Source of the DNA: Gammaproteobacteria bacterium
GTDB taxonomy: Bacteria; Pseudomonadota; Gammaproteobacteria; Steroidobacterales; Steroidobacteraceae
Direction of reading: 5' to 3'
Assembly (NCBI GenBank): GCA_020029535.1
Contig: JAIBJM010000008.1
Span: forward strand, 1-55,702
Length of the DNA stretch: 55,702 nt
Made by a program: the position numbers and the translations under genes. The notes beneath the pieces are model-generated. The model saw only the letters and a list, made by a program, of their open reading frames with translations, had not been told where the DNA came from and did no database searches. Positions 18,176-25,739 of the stretch are shown here, piece after piece (the stretch's first letter is position 1; every line of letters starts with the position of its first letter).

Positions 18176-18781
18176 ATGACGCTACGCGTCGCGATCTACG
18201 TTTTCCCAAACGTCGAGGTGCTCGATTTCGCGGCGCCGTTCGAGGTGTTCACGACCGCCAGTCGGATCCATGGCCGTAGAAGCCTCGCTGAGCCCGCGCC
18301 GTTCGAGGTCTGCACCGTGGCCCGCTCGGCCGCTGCAGTCCAGGCCAGGGCAGGACTTCGCGTGCTTCCCGACTACACGATTGAGTCGTGTCCCCAGCCG
18401 GACATTCTTCTGATCCCGGGAGGTGTCGTGGATGCGGAGCTTCGTGAGTCGCGGTTCATCGGTTGGGTTGCCGATTCCGCAAAGTCCGTTTCTGTTGTCG
18501 CGTCGGTGTGCACCGGCGCCTTCATCCTCGCCAAGGCGGGCCTGCTCAATGGCCGTAGTGCTACTACGCACTGGGAGGATCTGGCCGATCTGCAGGCTGC
18601 CTTTCCAGCAGTGCGGGTTGTCGACAATCGGCGCTGGGTGGATGAAGGCGATGTCGTTTCATCTGCAGGCATAGCTGCGGGAATCGACATGAGCCTCCAT
18701 CTGGTGGCCCGCTTTGCAGGTGAAGAACTGGCCCGTGCAACGGCCCGGCAACTGGATATTCCATACACCGGCGAGGCCTGA
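18176..18781 (+). CDS. DJ-1/PfpI family protein
   Basis: 201-residue class I glutamine-amidotransferase-like protein of the DJ-1/PfpI superfamily, in the group with isonitrile hydratase and AraC-type regulator N-termini. The nucleophile elbow is C112 in VASVCTGAF, and the fold-typical Asp/Glu is in VEVLDFAAPFEVF. THWEDL and SAGIAAGIDMSLHLV follow, as in the InhA/GATase1 group. There is no DNA-binding domain. The substrate is unknown. Element B begins two bases after its stop. Confidence 0.85.
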   Translation: MTLRVAIYVFPNVEVLDFAAPFEVFTTASRIHGRRSLAEPAPFEVCTVARSAAAVQARAGLRVLPDYTIESCPQPDILLIPGGVVDAELRESRFIGWVADSAKSVSVVASVCTGAFILAKAGLLNGRSATTHWEDLADLQAAFPAVRVVDNRRWVDEGDVVSSAGIAAGIDMSLHLVARFAGEELARATARQLDIPYTGEA

Positions 18782-18782
18782 C

Positions 18783-18976
18783 TGCATCGGTGCTGACGGG
18801 GTGAGGCTCGGCACAGGCGTGTCGGGCGCCGAGCGACGGCCGATCAGCGGCGAGCGATGCTTTAGCTTCGCGAGCCGCCGGCCGAAGCGAGGGACCGCGA
18901 TAAAAAGCCGTCCGGCTTTTTATCAAGCGCGCCCGACCCAGCCTGTGCCGAGCCTCACCCCGTCAGTGCCGGTGCA
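18783..18976 (-). repeat. Palindromic element copy B (reverse orientation)
   Basis: About 194 bases, inverted relative to copy A. It fills the space between two convergent stops (18781 and 18985). Arms of ~33 bases match except three positions, all G-U in plus-strand RNA. Arm sequence differs from A (GACGGGGTGAGGCTCGGC), yet both arms changed together. HP1 is 18899-18924. HP2 keeps its form with GCGGC/GCCGC and a GCGA-A-GC-TAAA-GC-A-TCGC tip. In A the corresponding pairs are GG/CC, a compensatory difference. Confidence 0.85.
18899..18924. terminator. Bidirectional terminator-like hairpin (HP1 of element B)
   Basis: An 11-bp stem GATAAAAAGCC / GGCTTTTTATC with loop GTCC. Each strand ends the hairpin in a run of five T, as a two-way rho-independent terminator would. 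It lies between convergent genes (DJ-1/PfpI and the oxidoreductase large subunit). Confidence 0.55.
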
Positions 18977-18984
18977 CACATGCA

Positions 18985-21204
18985 TCAACTGCTTGCAGTC
19001 GGCTTCGCCAGCTCTTTCTCCAGCGCCGGCTGCAATGGCAGCGTGCGAATCCGCTTGCCGGTGGCCGCGAACAAGGCATTGGCGATGGCGGGTGCGACCG
19101 GCGGCACGCCCGGTTCGCCCAGACCGCCCATTGGCGCATCGGAGCGCAGGAACTCGACGCTGATCCGCGGAGCATCTGCCATGTGTGCCAGCGGGTAATC
19201 CAGAAAGTTGGTCTTGGCGACGCGACCTTCGTTGATGGTGATCTCCTCGAACAGTGCGGCGGAGGTTGCGAACAGGACGCCGCCTTCCACCTGCGCAAGA
19301 GCGCCGTCGGGGTTCACCACCTCGCCGCAATCCACCGCTGCAGCAATCCGATGCACGCGCAGCTTGCCGTCGATCACTTCGACTTCGGCCACGTGGGCGA
19401 CGACGGTGCCGAAGGCCTCGACGATGGCGATGCCGCGGCCGCGGCCCTCGGGCAGCGGCTTGCCCCATTCGCCCAAGCTGGCCGCTTTCTCCAGCACGGC
19501 CAGGTAACGCGGCGAGTGCTGCAGCAGCGAGCGCCGATATTCGTAGGGATCTTTCCCTGCGGCATGGGCCAGCTCATCGATGAAGGATTCGGTGAAGAAG
19601 CCATGCTGGGAACTCGCGACCGAGCGCCACGCGCCGGTGCGAATGTGGTGGGCATCGTCGATGGCGATGATCTTCCGGTGCTCGATGGCATACGGCAATT
19701 TGGCGGCCGCGTCCGAACCTGCGTTGAAGCGCGACAGCCATGCGCTGGGCATGTTGTCCGGTTGCAGGGCGGCCTGATACTGGCCGAGCACGGCCGGCCG
19801 GTAATAGTCGTGCTGTATGTCTTCCTCGCGACTCCAGATCAGCTTGACCGGCGTCGGTGCCACGGCCTTTGCCACCAGCACGGCTTGCTTGATGAAGTCG
19901 TGAGTGCCCGGCAGGCGTCGGCCGAAGCCTCCGCCTACCTGCTGGTTGTGCACCGTGACCTGTTCGAGGTCGAGTTCGGCAGCGTCGGCGGCCACCTTGC
20001 GCGCGTTGAGCGGATCCTGCACGCCGGTCCAGACCTCGCAGCGGCCGTCGGCGATGCGCACCGTTGCGTTCATGGGCTCCATGGCGGCATGCGCGAGGAA
20101 GGGCACACGATATTCGGCAGTGACGGTCTTCGCTGCGCCTTGCAGCGCTTTTTCAGCGTCGCCGTTGGAATCCACCGAGCTGCCGTCCTCGGTCTTTGAC
20201 CGCTCCGCCATGGCCGCGAACAGAGTGTCGGTGGTGACGCCGGCATGCTCGACAGGTGTAAACACCGGCTTCAGCGAACGCAGCGCCTGCAATGCGCGCC
20301 AATATCCGTCTGCCACCACCGCAACCGCCTCGGGCAGCTGCACGACCTTGCGCACACCGGGCATGGCTTCGGCCGCACGCACATCGACGCTGGCAAGCGT
20401 GGTGCCGAATACCGGTGCGGCTGAGATCGTGGCCACCAGCATCCCCGGCAACGCAGCGTCGATGCCGTACTTGGCGCTGCCGTTGGTTTTGCCTGGAATA
20501 TCCAGGCGCTCCACACGCGTTCCCATCAGGGTATAGGCTGCGCGTTCCTTGAGCGCGGGGCGGCTCGGTGGGTCGAGCTTCGCGGCGTCCACCGCGAGCT
20601 CACCGTAAGTGGCGCTGCGATTGCTGCCCGCATGCGTGACACGCGACGCTTTGGCCGTGCACTCCGACGCGGCAACGTTCCAGCGCTGCGCGGCCGCCTG
20701 GATCAGCATGATTTTTGCGGCTGCTCCGGCAGAACGCATGCCGAACTGCCCGGTGCCACGCGTGCTCGAGCTACCGCCGGTGACCTGTACATCGAAGAAG
20801 CGCATCAGGCGATAGGCGGTGTAATCGATGCCGCGTGCGATCGGGGCGGGCCCGTTGGCGAGCGCGGGCAGGAACCCGAACAGCGGATAGCCGTTGGCGA
20901 ACTCCGAGCGCGCCGGGGCTTCTTCCACGGCAACGTTGGCCCAGTCGGCGTCAAGCTCATCGGCCAGCATCATCGCCAGCGTCGTGTGCGCGCCCTGGCC
21001 CATTTCACAGTGTGGCACCACGGCAGTGATGCGGTTGTCCGGCGTGATTTTCACCCAGGTGGTGAGGCGCGCCGCATCCTCGGTGTTCTCCGGGAGGACA
21101 TTCAGACGATTGGGAGCCACGAGCAGGCCGCCCACGCCGAGCAGCAAGCCGCCGCCCACCACACTGCCGGTGCCAATGAAGGCGCGACGCGTCCATTTGT
21201 TCAT
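18985..21204 (-). CDS. Molybdopterin-binding oxidoreductase subunit (isoquinoline 1-oxidoreductase beta-like)
   Basis: 739 residues, xanthine dehydrogenase family large subunit binding the molybdenum cofactor. The N-terminus has a twin-arginine signal ([14 protein letters not shown]), so it is exported folded. [10 protein letters not shown] and the GGGFGRRL loop contact the cofactor. The catalytic Glu is in [10 protein letters not shown] near the C-terminus. It pairs with the 2Fe-2S subunit encoded just upstream (ATGA overlap), the IorAB arrangement without a FAD subunit. The substrate is unknown; aldehydes or N-heterocycles are typical. No cytochrome c partner gene is adjacent. Confidence 0.9.
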   Translation of the reverse strand: MNKWTRRAFIGTGSVVGGGLLLGVGGLLVAPNRLNVLPENTEDAARLTTWVKITPDNRITAVVPHCEMGQGAHTTLAMMLADELDADWANVAVEEAPARSEFANGYPLFGFLPALANGPAPIARGIDYTAYRLMRFFDVQVTGGSSSTRGTGQFGMRSAGAAAKIMLIQAAAQRWNVAASECTAKASRVTHAGSNRSATYGELAVDAAKLDPPSRPALKERAAYTLMGTRVERLDIPGKTNGSAKYGIDAALPGMLVATISAAPVFGTTLASVDVRAAEAMPGVRKVVQLPEAVAVVADGYWRALQALRSLKPVFTPVEHAGVTTDTLFAAMAERSKTEDGSSVDSNGDAEKALQGAAKTVTAEYRVPFLAHAAMEPMNATVRIADGRCEVWTGVQDPLNARKVAADAAELDLEQVTVHNQQVGGGFGRRLPGTHDFIKQAVLVAKAVAPTPVKLIWSREEDIQHDYYRPAVLGQYQAALQPDNMPSAWLSRFNAGSDAAAKLPYAIEHRKIIAIDDAHHIRTGAWRSVASSQHGFFTESFIDELAHAAGKDPYEYRRSLLQHSPRYLAVLEKAASLGEWGKPLPEGRGRGIAIVEAFGTVVAHVAEVEVIDGKLRVHRIAAAVDCGEVVNPDGALAQVEGGVLFATSAALFEEITINEGRVAKTNFLDYPLAHMADAPRISVEFLRSDAPMGGLGEPGVPPVAPAIANALFAATGKRIRTLPLQPALEKELAKPTASS

Positions 21205-21701
21205 CGGCGTGATCCTCCGGCTGCCGGCTTCGCGGGTGCGGCATCACGAATACCGGCCGCCGCCGCGTGGATGGCCTTGCGCACACGCTCGTAGGTGCCG
21301 CAACGGCAGATATTGGTGATCTCGGCGTCGATGTCGGCATCGGTGGGATCGGGATTCTTCGCCAGCAGTGCCGCACTCGCCATGATCATTCCCGACTGGC
21401 AATAGCCGCATTGCGGCACCTGGTGGGCGATCCATGCCTGCTGCACGGGATGGGGTTCCTGACCTGCGGCCAGGCCTTCGATCGTGGTGATGGGAACACC
21501 GACCACCGACTGTACCGGGAGGCTGCACGAGCGCGCCGGGGCACCGTCCAGATGCACGGTACACGCGCCGCATGCTGCCACGCCGCAGCCGAACTTGACG
21601 CCGGTGTAACCCAGCTGTTCGCGCAACACCCACAGCAGCGGCGTGTCGGGATCGGCGTCGATGTCGTGGGTGCGCCCATTCACGACCAGTTGCATGTTCA
21701 T
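21201..21701 (-). CDS. [2Fe-2S] subunit of xanthine-dehydrogenase-family oxidoreductase (IorA-like)
   Basis: 166 residues. The N-terminal plant-type ferredoxin domain has [15 protein letters not shown]...C. The C-terminal domain with CGYCQSGM and ICRCG holds a second cluster. It passes electrons from the Mo-site subunit that follows. There is no signal peptide, so it is probably exported as a passenger with the Tat-bearing partner, as known for this family. ATG at 21701 or two codons later. The non-coding stretch upstream holds element C. Confidence 0.92.
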   Translation of the reverse strand: MNMQLVVNGRTHDIDADPDTPLLWVLREQLGYTGVKFGCGVAACGACTVHLDGAPARSCSLPVQSVVGVPITTIEGLAAGQEPHPVQQAWIAHQVPQCGYCQSGMIMASAALLAKNPDPTDADIDAEITNICRCGTYERVRKAIHAAAAGIRDAAPAKPAAGGSRR

Positions 21702-21772
21702 TATTCGGTCCCCCGGGAGGCGATTGGCTTTGCGTCAGCCTAATCCAAAACGGAATGGGGTTGTACTGCCGC

Positions 21773-21988
21773 GCGCTGCCCGCATCGGCGCTGCCGGGAA
21801 GGGTCCGGCACAGGTCGGGTCGGGCGCGCTTCCGTGAACGCGGCGGCGACCGCTCGCGTTCACGGGCGTGCCCTCGCAATGGCCGGCGCCTCGCAAGGCA
21901 AGCTTGCTCAGCGCTGATCGGCCATTGCTCGGCGCCCGACACGCCTGTGCCTGACCCTTCCCCGGCAGCACCGATGCGGGCAAAGCGC
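21773..21988 (+). repeat. Palindromic element copy C (forward)
   Basis: About 216 bases, same orientation as A, in the gap between two divergent genes rather than at a gene end. Outer arms (GCCCGCATCGGCGCTGCCGGG...) match apart from two base changes and small bulges. HP1 (21832-21865) has an 11-bp stem CCGTGAACGCG / CGCGTTCACGG, unrelated in sequence to the other HP1 stems and without a T tract. HP2 closely matches A in its lower stem. The junction core is identical to A (TCGGGCGCGCTT, CCCTCGC, CTCGGCGCCCGAC). Confidence 0.85.
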
Positions 21989-22101
21989 AGTGGTTCGCTG
22001 CGTTCGATTGACGGCATGGCAAGGCCATGGTCTAGTCGATACGAATGAGTGCGCGTCACCAAGCCGCGTTTATGCGTTCTGACTAGAAGTTGAGCCTCAC
22101 G
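21989..22101 (+). other. Leader region before the lipoprotein gene
   Basis: No gene seen. TCTAGTC near 22030 and GACTAGA near 22081 are inverted copies about 44 bases apart, possibly an operator or chance. No clear ribosome site precedes the ATG at 22102. Confidence 0.3.
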
Positions 22102-22461
22102 ATGCGCTCGCTTTCCTATTTCGCGTTGATCGTCCTGCTTGCGGGCTGCAGCTCGTACGACGAGATCGCAATGACTCCGAGCGATTTTGATGCTGTGCCA
22201 TTGGCGGCTCTGAGCTCGGGTGACAGTCCGCTTAGAGAGGTTGCACTGGCAACTGATGCCTACCTTCGCTCCGTGGGGCAGGATCCTACTCAATACTTAA
22301 TGTCTAGGAAGCCACAGTCGCAGAGTAAGACGATCTTGTACGAACTCTACCACCGCGATGCATTCCCCATCTCAACGGTAGGGAACCCAGGTCATGGGTC
22401 GCGGTATGTGGAATTCGACCCGATACGGGGCAAGGTAATACGCGAATGGGCTATGCAGTGA
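22102..22461 (+). CDS. Hypothetical lipoprotein (119 aa)
   Basis: The signal peptide MRSLSYFALIVLLAGC ends in a good lipobox (LAGC), so it is probably anchored in the envelope through Cys16. The mature part is mixed and polar, with no domain I recognise. A TTG at 22090 would add four residues; the ATG fits the signal peptide better. Lower GC bias and the position between element C and toxin-antitoxin genes suggest acquired DNA. It overlaps the next frame by 16 bases. Confidence 0.6.
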   Translation: MRSLSYFALIVLLAGCSSYDEIAMTPSDFDAVPLAALSSGDSPLREVALATDAYLRSVGQDPTQYLMSRKPQSQSKTILYELYHRDAFPISTVGNPGHGSRYVEFDPIRGKVIREWAMQ

Positions 22462-22925
22462 GGCCTAAAAACATCGCTGGAACGCACAATTTGCCGCAGC
22501 CGCGGCGATCAGCTGAACCGTCATTTGCTGTGACAAGCGCCTACACAAACCTTCTCAATATTCTTGCTGGCTACGTCGACCGCTCCGATATCGATCCTGG
22601 GCCGGCTGTACTTGAGCTCCTCGCGGTACACGGGATTCGGCCGCGGGATAAGGATGGACACCTGCTTCGCATCACTGTTTCGAGACCCACATCGAACCAG
22701 CGCGCGTTCGCGCTTGGGTTGAGATACAAAAAGAAAGATGGCTCATTGACGGAGGATTTGTTTCAGGTTGACCCAGATACTGGCGTGACTCGAAACAACA
22801 ATGGTTGCATCGAAAGGATGTGGCCGGAATATTCCGACACTCATAAGTCGCAGGCACTTTCTCCGCTGCCTACAGAGCCGCCTGTCGCTATTACCGCCGT
22901 AGACACTTTCACCTTTAAGCCGTGA
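22446..22925 (+). CDS. Hypothetical protein (159 aa)
   Basis: No family recognised. The N-terminal ~30 residues look non-conserved, and a later start (for example GTG near 22531) is possible. The middle region (DPGPAVLELLAVHGIRPRDKDG) and a segment RAFALGLRYKKKDGSLTEDLFQVDPDTG read like a small alpha/beta domain. Cytosolic by appearance. The stop TGA overlaps a 29-codon Arg-rich ORF. Codon use is atypical for the window. Confidence 0.5.
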   Translation: MGYAVRPKNIAGTHNLPQPRRSAEPSFAVTSAYTNLLNILAGYVDRSDIDPGPAVLELLAVHGIRPRDKDGHLLRITVSRPTSNQRAFALGLRYKKKDGSLTEDLFQVDPDTGVTRNNNGCIERMWPEYSDTHKSQALSPLPTEPPVAITAVDTFTFKP

Positions 22926-23014
22926 TGGCGGAACCGAAGGCCAAGGCAGATAACCGGCCGCTGCGCTGGAGATCAACAAGGCGACGGCGGCGGATCAAGC
23001 GCTTTGTGGAGTAA
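22925..23014 (+). CDS. 29-residue arginine-rich micro-ORF
   Basis: The ATG at 22925 overlaps the previous stop (TGATG), and its TAA overlaps the next ATG (TAATG). It encodes a very basic peptide with STRRRRRIKRF near its end, 12 Lys/Arg in 29 residues. Exact stop/start overlaps on both sides suggest it is translated as part of a chain. It could act as a nucleic-acid-binding micro-protein or only as a ribosome relay. Too short to judge by composition. Confidence 0.35.
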   Translation: MAEPKAKADNRPLRWRSTRRRRRIKRFVE

Positions 23015-23250
23015 TGGCTATGGCACGTGTTCGTTCAAAAGTTGGATTTGCGCTATGTATCGACAATACAGATGCGGAAGATCTGGAAAGAGGCAAGGTG
23101 TACCTGACACGCCCGGACGCCTCGGCAAAGCGCGAAGGATATGTGCGCGTTGTAGATGAGTCTGGAGAGGACTATCTCTATCCTGAATCGTATTTCGTGC
23201 CGGTTGAACTTCCAGAGAAGGCCAAGGATGCGCTGCTCGCCGCGGGTTGA
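23014..23250 (+). CDS. Small conserved hypothetical protein (78 aa)
   Basis: Resembles a widespread uncharacterised small family with the pattern CIDN...LE.GKVY...P....EG.VRVVDESGEDYLYP..YFVPVELP; nearly all of it is visible here. Probably a small beta-barrel-like cytosolic protein. ATG at 23014 or 23020. Often seen near toxin-antitoxin or accessory genes, but the function is unknown. It ends 72 bases before a PIN-domain gene. Confidence 0.65.
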   Translation: MAMARVRSKVGFALCIDNTDAEDLERGKVYLTRPDASAKREGYVRVVDESGEDYLYPESYFVPVELPEKAKDALLAAG

Positions 23251-23278
23251 GGCGCCCAACAATACAATGGTTCCGAAT

Positions 23279-23300
23279 CGTAAAGGCGAAACGCCTTACG
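23279..23300. promoter_or_regulatory. Imperfect palindrome before the PIN-domain gene
   Basis: CGTAA-a-GGCG-aaa-CGCC-TTACG lies 23 bases before the toxin start. In toxin-antitoxin operons such palindromes often bind the antitoxin or TA complex; here that is inference. As RNA it would form a 9-bp hairpin with one bulge. Confidence 0.35.
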
Positions 23301-23322
23301 CCGTAGTAGAGAGGCGCAAGTC

Positions 23323-23793
23323 TTGAAGCCCAAGGTTTACGTTGAGACCTCCGTGCCGAGTTACCTCACCGCGCGACCCAGCCGCGATCCAGTGGTCGCG
23401 GGAAATCAGGCGACCACCAGAGAGTGGTGGAACCGCCGTTCTGACTTTGACCTATACCTTTCAGTGTTTGTCCTTGACGAAGTTCAGGTTGGGGATCCAC
23501 AGGCCGTAAGTGCCCGGCTGGAGGCCTTGGCCGGCATCCCTGAAATTGACGTCAATGACCGGGTTGCAGACATTGCGGACCGACTCTTGTCGCATGCCTC
23601 CCTGCCGGCCAAGGCACGGCTGGATGCATTGCATATTGGCGCCGCTGCCTGCGGCGGCATGGACTATTTGCTTACCTGGAATTGCACGCATATTGCCAAT
23701 CCGGCGTTTAGGTCCAGAATAGATACCGTGATACGGTCCTTTGGGTTTGAGCCGCCTGTCATTTGCACGCCGCAGGAGCTGATAGAGGTGTAG
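23323..23793 (+). CDS. PIN-domain ribonuclease, probable toxin
   Basis: 156 residues. A PIN domain starts at VYVETSVPSYLTARPSRDP, with a second acidic cluster in LDALHIGAAACGGMDYLLTWNCTHIANP, the form typical of VapC-like toxins. The first acidic position is Glu rather than Asp, which is common in this subfamily. The start is a TTG preceded by GAGAGG at a suitable distance; no ATG is near. The downstream 61-residue gene is the probable antitoxin, so the order is toxin first. Confidence 0.75.
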   Translation: MKPKVYVETSVPSYLTARPSRDPVVAGNQATTREWWNRRSDFDLYLSVFVLDEVQVGDPQAVSARLEALAGIPEIDVNDRVADIADRLLSHASLPAKARLDALHIGAAACGGMDYLLTWNCTHIANPAFRSRIDTVIRSFGFEPPVICTPQELIEV

Positions 23794-23796
23794 GTC

Positions 23797-23982
23797 ATGG
23801 TCCGTGATCCGATTGTTGAGGAAATTCACAAGGCTCGCGAAGTGCTTGCCAAGCGCTTCGACAACGACCTGCGTGCCATTTGCGCGGATGCTCGAAAGCG
23901 GCAAGGACAGCACGGGCATCCTGTCGTTCAACCAGCGCCGAAGCCGGCAACCAATAAGCCGCGCAACGACACTGCGGCGTAG
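23797..23982 (+). CDS. Putative antitoxin partner of the PIN protein (61 aa)
   Basis: Starts three bases after the PIN stop. The N-terminus DPIVEEIHKAREVLAKRFDNDLRAICADAR matches the small protein usually found directly after this PIN subfamily (DPIVEEIxxxRxxxAxxxxxDL). A polar, Pro-rich tail follows. Likely binds and masks the toxin. Its small size and position fit an antitoxin, although no DNA-binding fold is evident. Confidence 0.65.
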   Translation: MVRDPIVEEIHKAREVLAKRFDNDLRAICADARKRQGQHGHPVVQPAPKPATNKPRNDTAA

Positions 23983-24020
23983 CTCCGCTTGTAGCGAACT
24001 CGATAGCTCCTTCGGTTTGA

Positions 24021-24236
24021 ATGACGCGCGAATTTAACGTTGTAATGGAGCGCGATTCGGATGGCTACTTTGTAGCCTCGGTTCCGTCATTGCCTGGCTG
24101 CCACACACAAGCCAAGTCACTTGATCAACTCATGAGGCGCATTGAAGAAGCGATACAGCTGTGCCTGGAAGTTGAAGGCGCTGAGCCTGACTCATTGGCG
24201 TTTGTAGGGGTTCAGCACGTTTCTGTAGAGGTATGA
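24021..24236 (+). CDS. hicB: HicB-family antitoxin, orphan
   Basis: 71 residues with the HicB partial RNase-H-like fold: FNVVMERDSDGYFVASVPSLPGCHTQAKSLDQLMRRIEEAIQLCLE. It normally pairs with the mRNA interferase HicA. Here an ATG overlaps its stop (24233, ATGA), where a hicA gene would begin, but the frame closes after ten codons because element D starts at 24247. The partner appears lost. Confidence 0.8.
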   Translation: MTREFNVVMERDSDGYFVASVPSLPGCHTQAKSLDQLMRRIEEAIQLCLEVEGAEPDSLAFVGVQHVSVEV

Positions 24237-24265
24237 GTACTCATCAATGGTGTCGACGGCGTTGA
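24233..24265 (+). pseudogene. Truncated start of a former downstream gene (hicA candidate)
   Basis: An ATG overlapping the hicB stop opens MSTHQWCRRR and then a stop. Element D supplies the sequence from the fifth codon on. The ATGA coupling is what a hicB-hicA pair would show; identity as hicA is inferred from position only. Confidence 0.3.
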
Positions 24266-24401
24266 CGGGACCGGTTGGGCACAGGCGTGTCGGGCGCCGG
24301 CCGGCGCGAGGGATCGCCATTGAAAAGCCGCAGGCTTTTCAATGAAGCGCGCCCGACCCGTCCTGTGCCCAACCGGTCCCGTCAGCGCCGGTGCACGCCA
24401 T
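24247..24401 (-). repeat. Palindromic element copy D (reverse, short form)
   Basis: About 155 bases, inverted like B, between the convergent hicB and kmo stops; kmo ends seven bases beyond it. The inner 23 bases of the arms (TGACGGGACCGGTTGGGCAC...) are perfectly complementary. HP1 is present (24318-24344). HP2 is missing, replaced by a short GCCGGCCGGC, so this is a deleted version. The junction motifs TCGGGCGC and GCGCGCCCGAC are intact. Confidence 0.85.
24318..24344. terminator. Bidirectional terminator-like hairpin (HP1 of element D)
   Basis: A 12-bp stem CATTGAAAAGCC / GGCTTTTCAATG with loop GCA and T4 on either strand. It lies between convergent hicB and kmo and could end both transcripts. 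Confidence 0.5.
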
Positions 24402-24407
24402 CGGTGA

Positions 24408-25739
24408 TCACAGTCCCGCCTCAAACAGCAACTGCCGCGCTGCTTCACTGTCTGCTGCAATGTTCTGGCTCAGCAGCACATCCAGCAGCCGCTCCTGCGC
24501 GATGCCGCGCTGCAGGGCGTCCACGTAGGGAATCTCCGGGTGGAACATCACCATCGAGTAGCGCGGGATGAAGCGTTGCGGATACAGCCGTTCCAGTTCG
24601 TTGGCCAGCGTCTTGCGCGATTCGAAGTCCGCTGAGCGCACGGTGTCGCGCATCTCCTGGTAGTTCTCCAGCGCCATCTGCGCGATGGCGTCGGTGTTGA
24701 TGCGTCGCTCGGCTTCGAAGTGCGCGAAGGCCTGTGCCACGTCAGGGTGTTTCTGCAGCAGTGCGTCCAGCACCAGACAATCTTCGAAGCCGCAGTTCAG
24801 ACCCTGGCCGTGAAAGGGCACGATGGCATGCGCGGCATCGCCGATCAGCAGCGTGCGGCCGGCGTGCCAGGGCCAGCAATGCAGCGTGGCCAGCGGGCTC
24901 TGCGGATGGGCGGCGAACTGCGCTGCCAGGTTGGGCAGCAGCGCCAATGCGTCGGGGAACTGTGCGGCGAAGAACTGCTGGACCCGCGCGGCGCTGTCCA
25001 GTGTGGCGAAGCTGTGTGCGCCGGTGCGCGGCAGGAACAGTGTGGCGGTGAAGCTGCCGTCGCGGTTCGGCAATGCGATCAGCATGAAATTGCCGCGCGG
25101 CCAGATATGCAGCGCATGCGCTTCCATGCGGTGCCGGCCATCGGCGCCCGCGGCGATGTGCAGTTCCTTGTAGTCGTGTTCCAGCGGCTCTTCGCTGGCG
25201 TGGCAGCGATCCTGTGCGGCCAGTGCCTGGCGCACGGCCGAGCCGGCACCGTCGGCGCCGATGATGATGCCGGCCGCGACCTCATGTTCGACATCGCGAA
25301 CTGCATCGTGGAAGCGCAGCAGTTCGCGCTCGGAATCGGCATCGATGCAGCGCCGCTCAAAGCTCAGTTCGATCAGTGGCGATTCGCCGGCGATGGCCAC
25401 CAGCTCGCGGTTCAGCTCGGCGCGACTGATGGACCAGATCACTTCATTGGCGCGCTGCCCATAGCGTAACAACCGCGTGGCGCCGGATTCTTCGTGCAGC
25501 ATTCGGCCGGTCATCTGCACCATGCCGCCCTGGATGCGTTCCAGCGCGCCGGCAGCTTCCAGCGCGCGCAGGCCGCGCGCTGCCAGCGCCAGATTGATCG
25601 AGCGACCGCGCTCGGCAGCGGCCGTGCGTGGATCGGCGCGCCGTTCATGCAGATGCACGCGTTGCCCGCGGCGCGCCAGCAGCAGCGCCAGCAGTGTGCC
25701 CACCGGTCCCGCGCCGACGATGTGGATGGCTTCAGTCAA
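24408..25739 (-). CDS. kmo: Kynurenine 3-monooxygenase
   Basis: FAD/NADPH aromatic hydroxylase turning L-kynurenine into 3-hydroxykynurenine. 443 residues. FAD-binding VGAGPVGTLLALLLARRG is at the N-terminus, GRSINLAL follows, the second FAD motif is LLIGDAAHAIVPFHGQGLNCGFEDC, and the C-terminus has the KMO-typical YPQRFIPRYSMVMFHPEIPYVDA. Last gene of the nbaC-kynB-kynU-kmo operon; it overlaps kynU by four bases. Its end abuts element D. Confidence 0.96.
   Translation of the reverse strand: MTEAIHIVGAGPVGTLLALLLARRGQRVHLHERRADPRTAAAERGRSINLALAARGLRALEAAGALERIQGGMVQMTGRMLHEESGATRLLRYGQRANEVIWSISRAELNRELVAIAGESPLIELSFERRCIDADSERELLRFHDAVRDVEHEVAAGIIIGADGAGSAVRQALAAQDRCHASEEPLEHDYKELHIAAGADGRHRMEAHALHIWPRGNFMLIALPNRDGSFTATLFLPRTGAHSFATLDSAARVQQFFAAQFPDALALLPNLAAQFAAHPQSPLATLHCWPWHAGRTLLIGDAAHAIVPFHGQGLNCGFEDCLVLDALLQKHPDVAQAFAHFEAERRINTDAIAQMALENYQEMRDTVRSADFESRKTLANELERLYPQRFIPRYSMVMFHPEIPYVDALQRGIAQERLLDVLLSQNIAADSEAARQLLFEAGL

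Noticed and set aside
23245-23300. GTTGAGGCGCCCAAC followed by a hairpin, resembling an integron attC site
   Set aside because: GCCCAAC matches the attC core, but no GTTRRRY partner lies at the right distance and no integrase is present.
17249-24401. Identity of the palindromic elements with attC, REP/SMAG or ERIC
   Set aside because: The arms lack attC cores, are far longer than REP hairpins, and do not show the GTAG head of SMAG or an ERIC core that I recognise.
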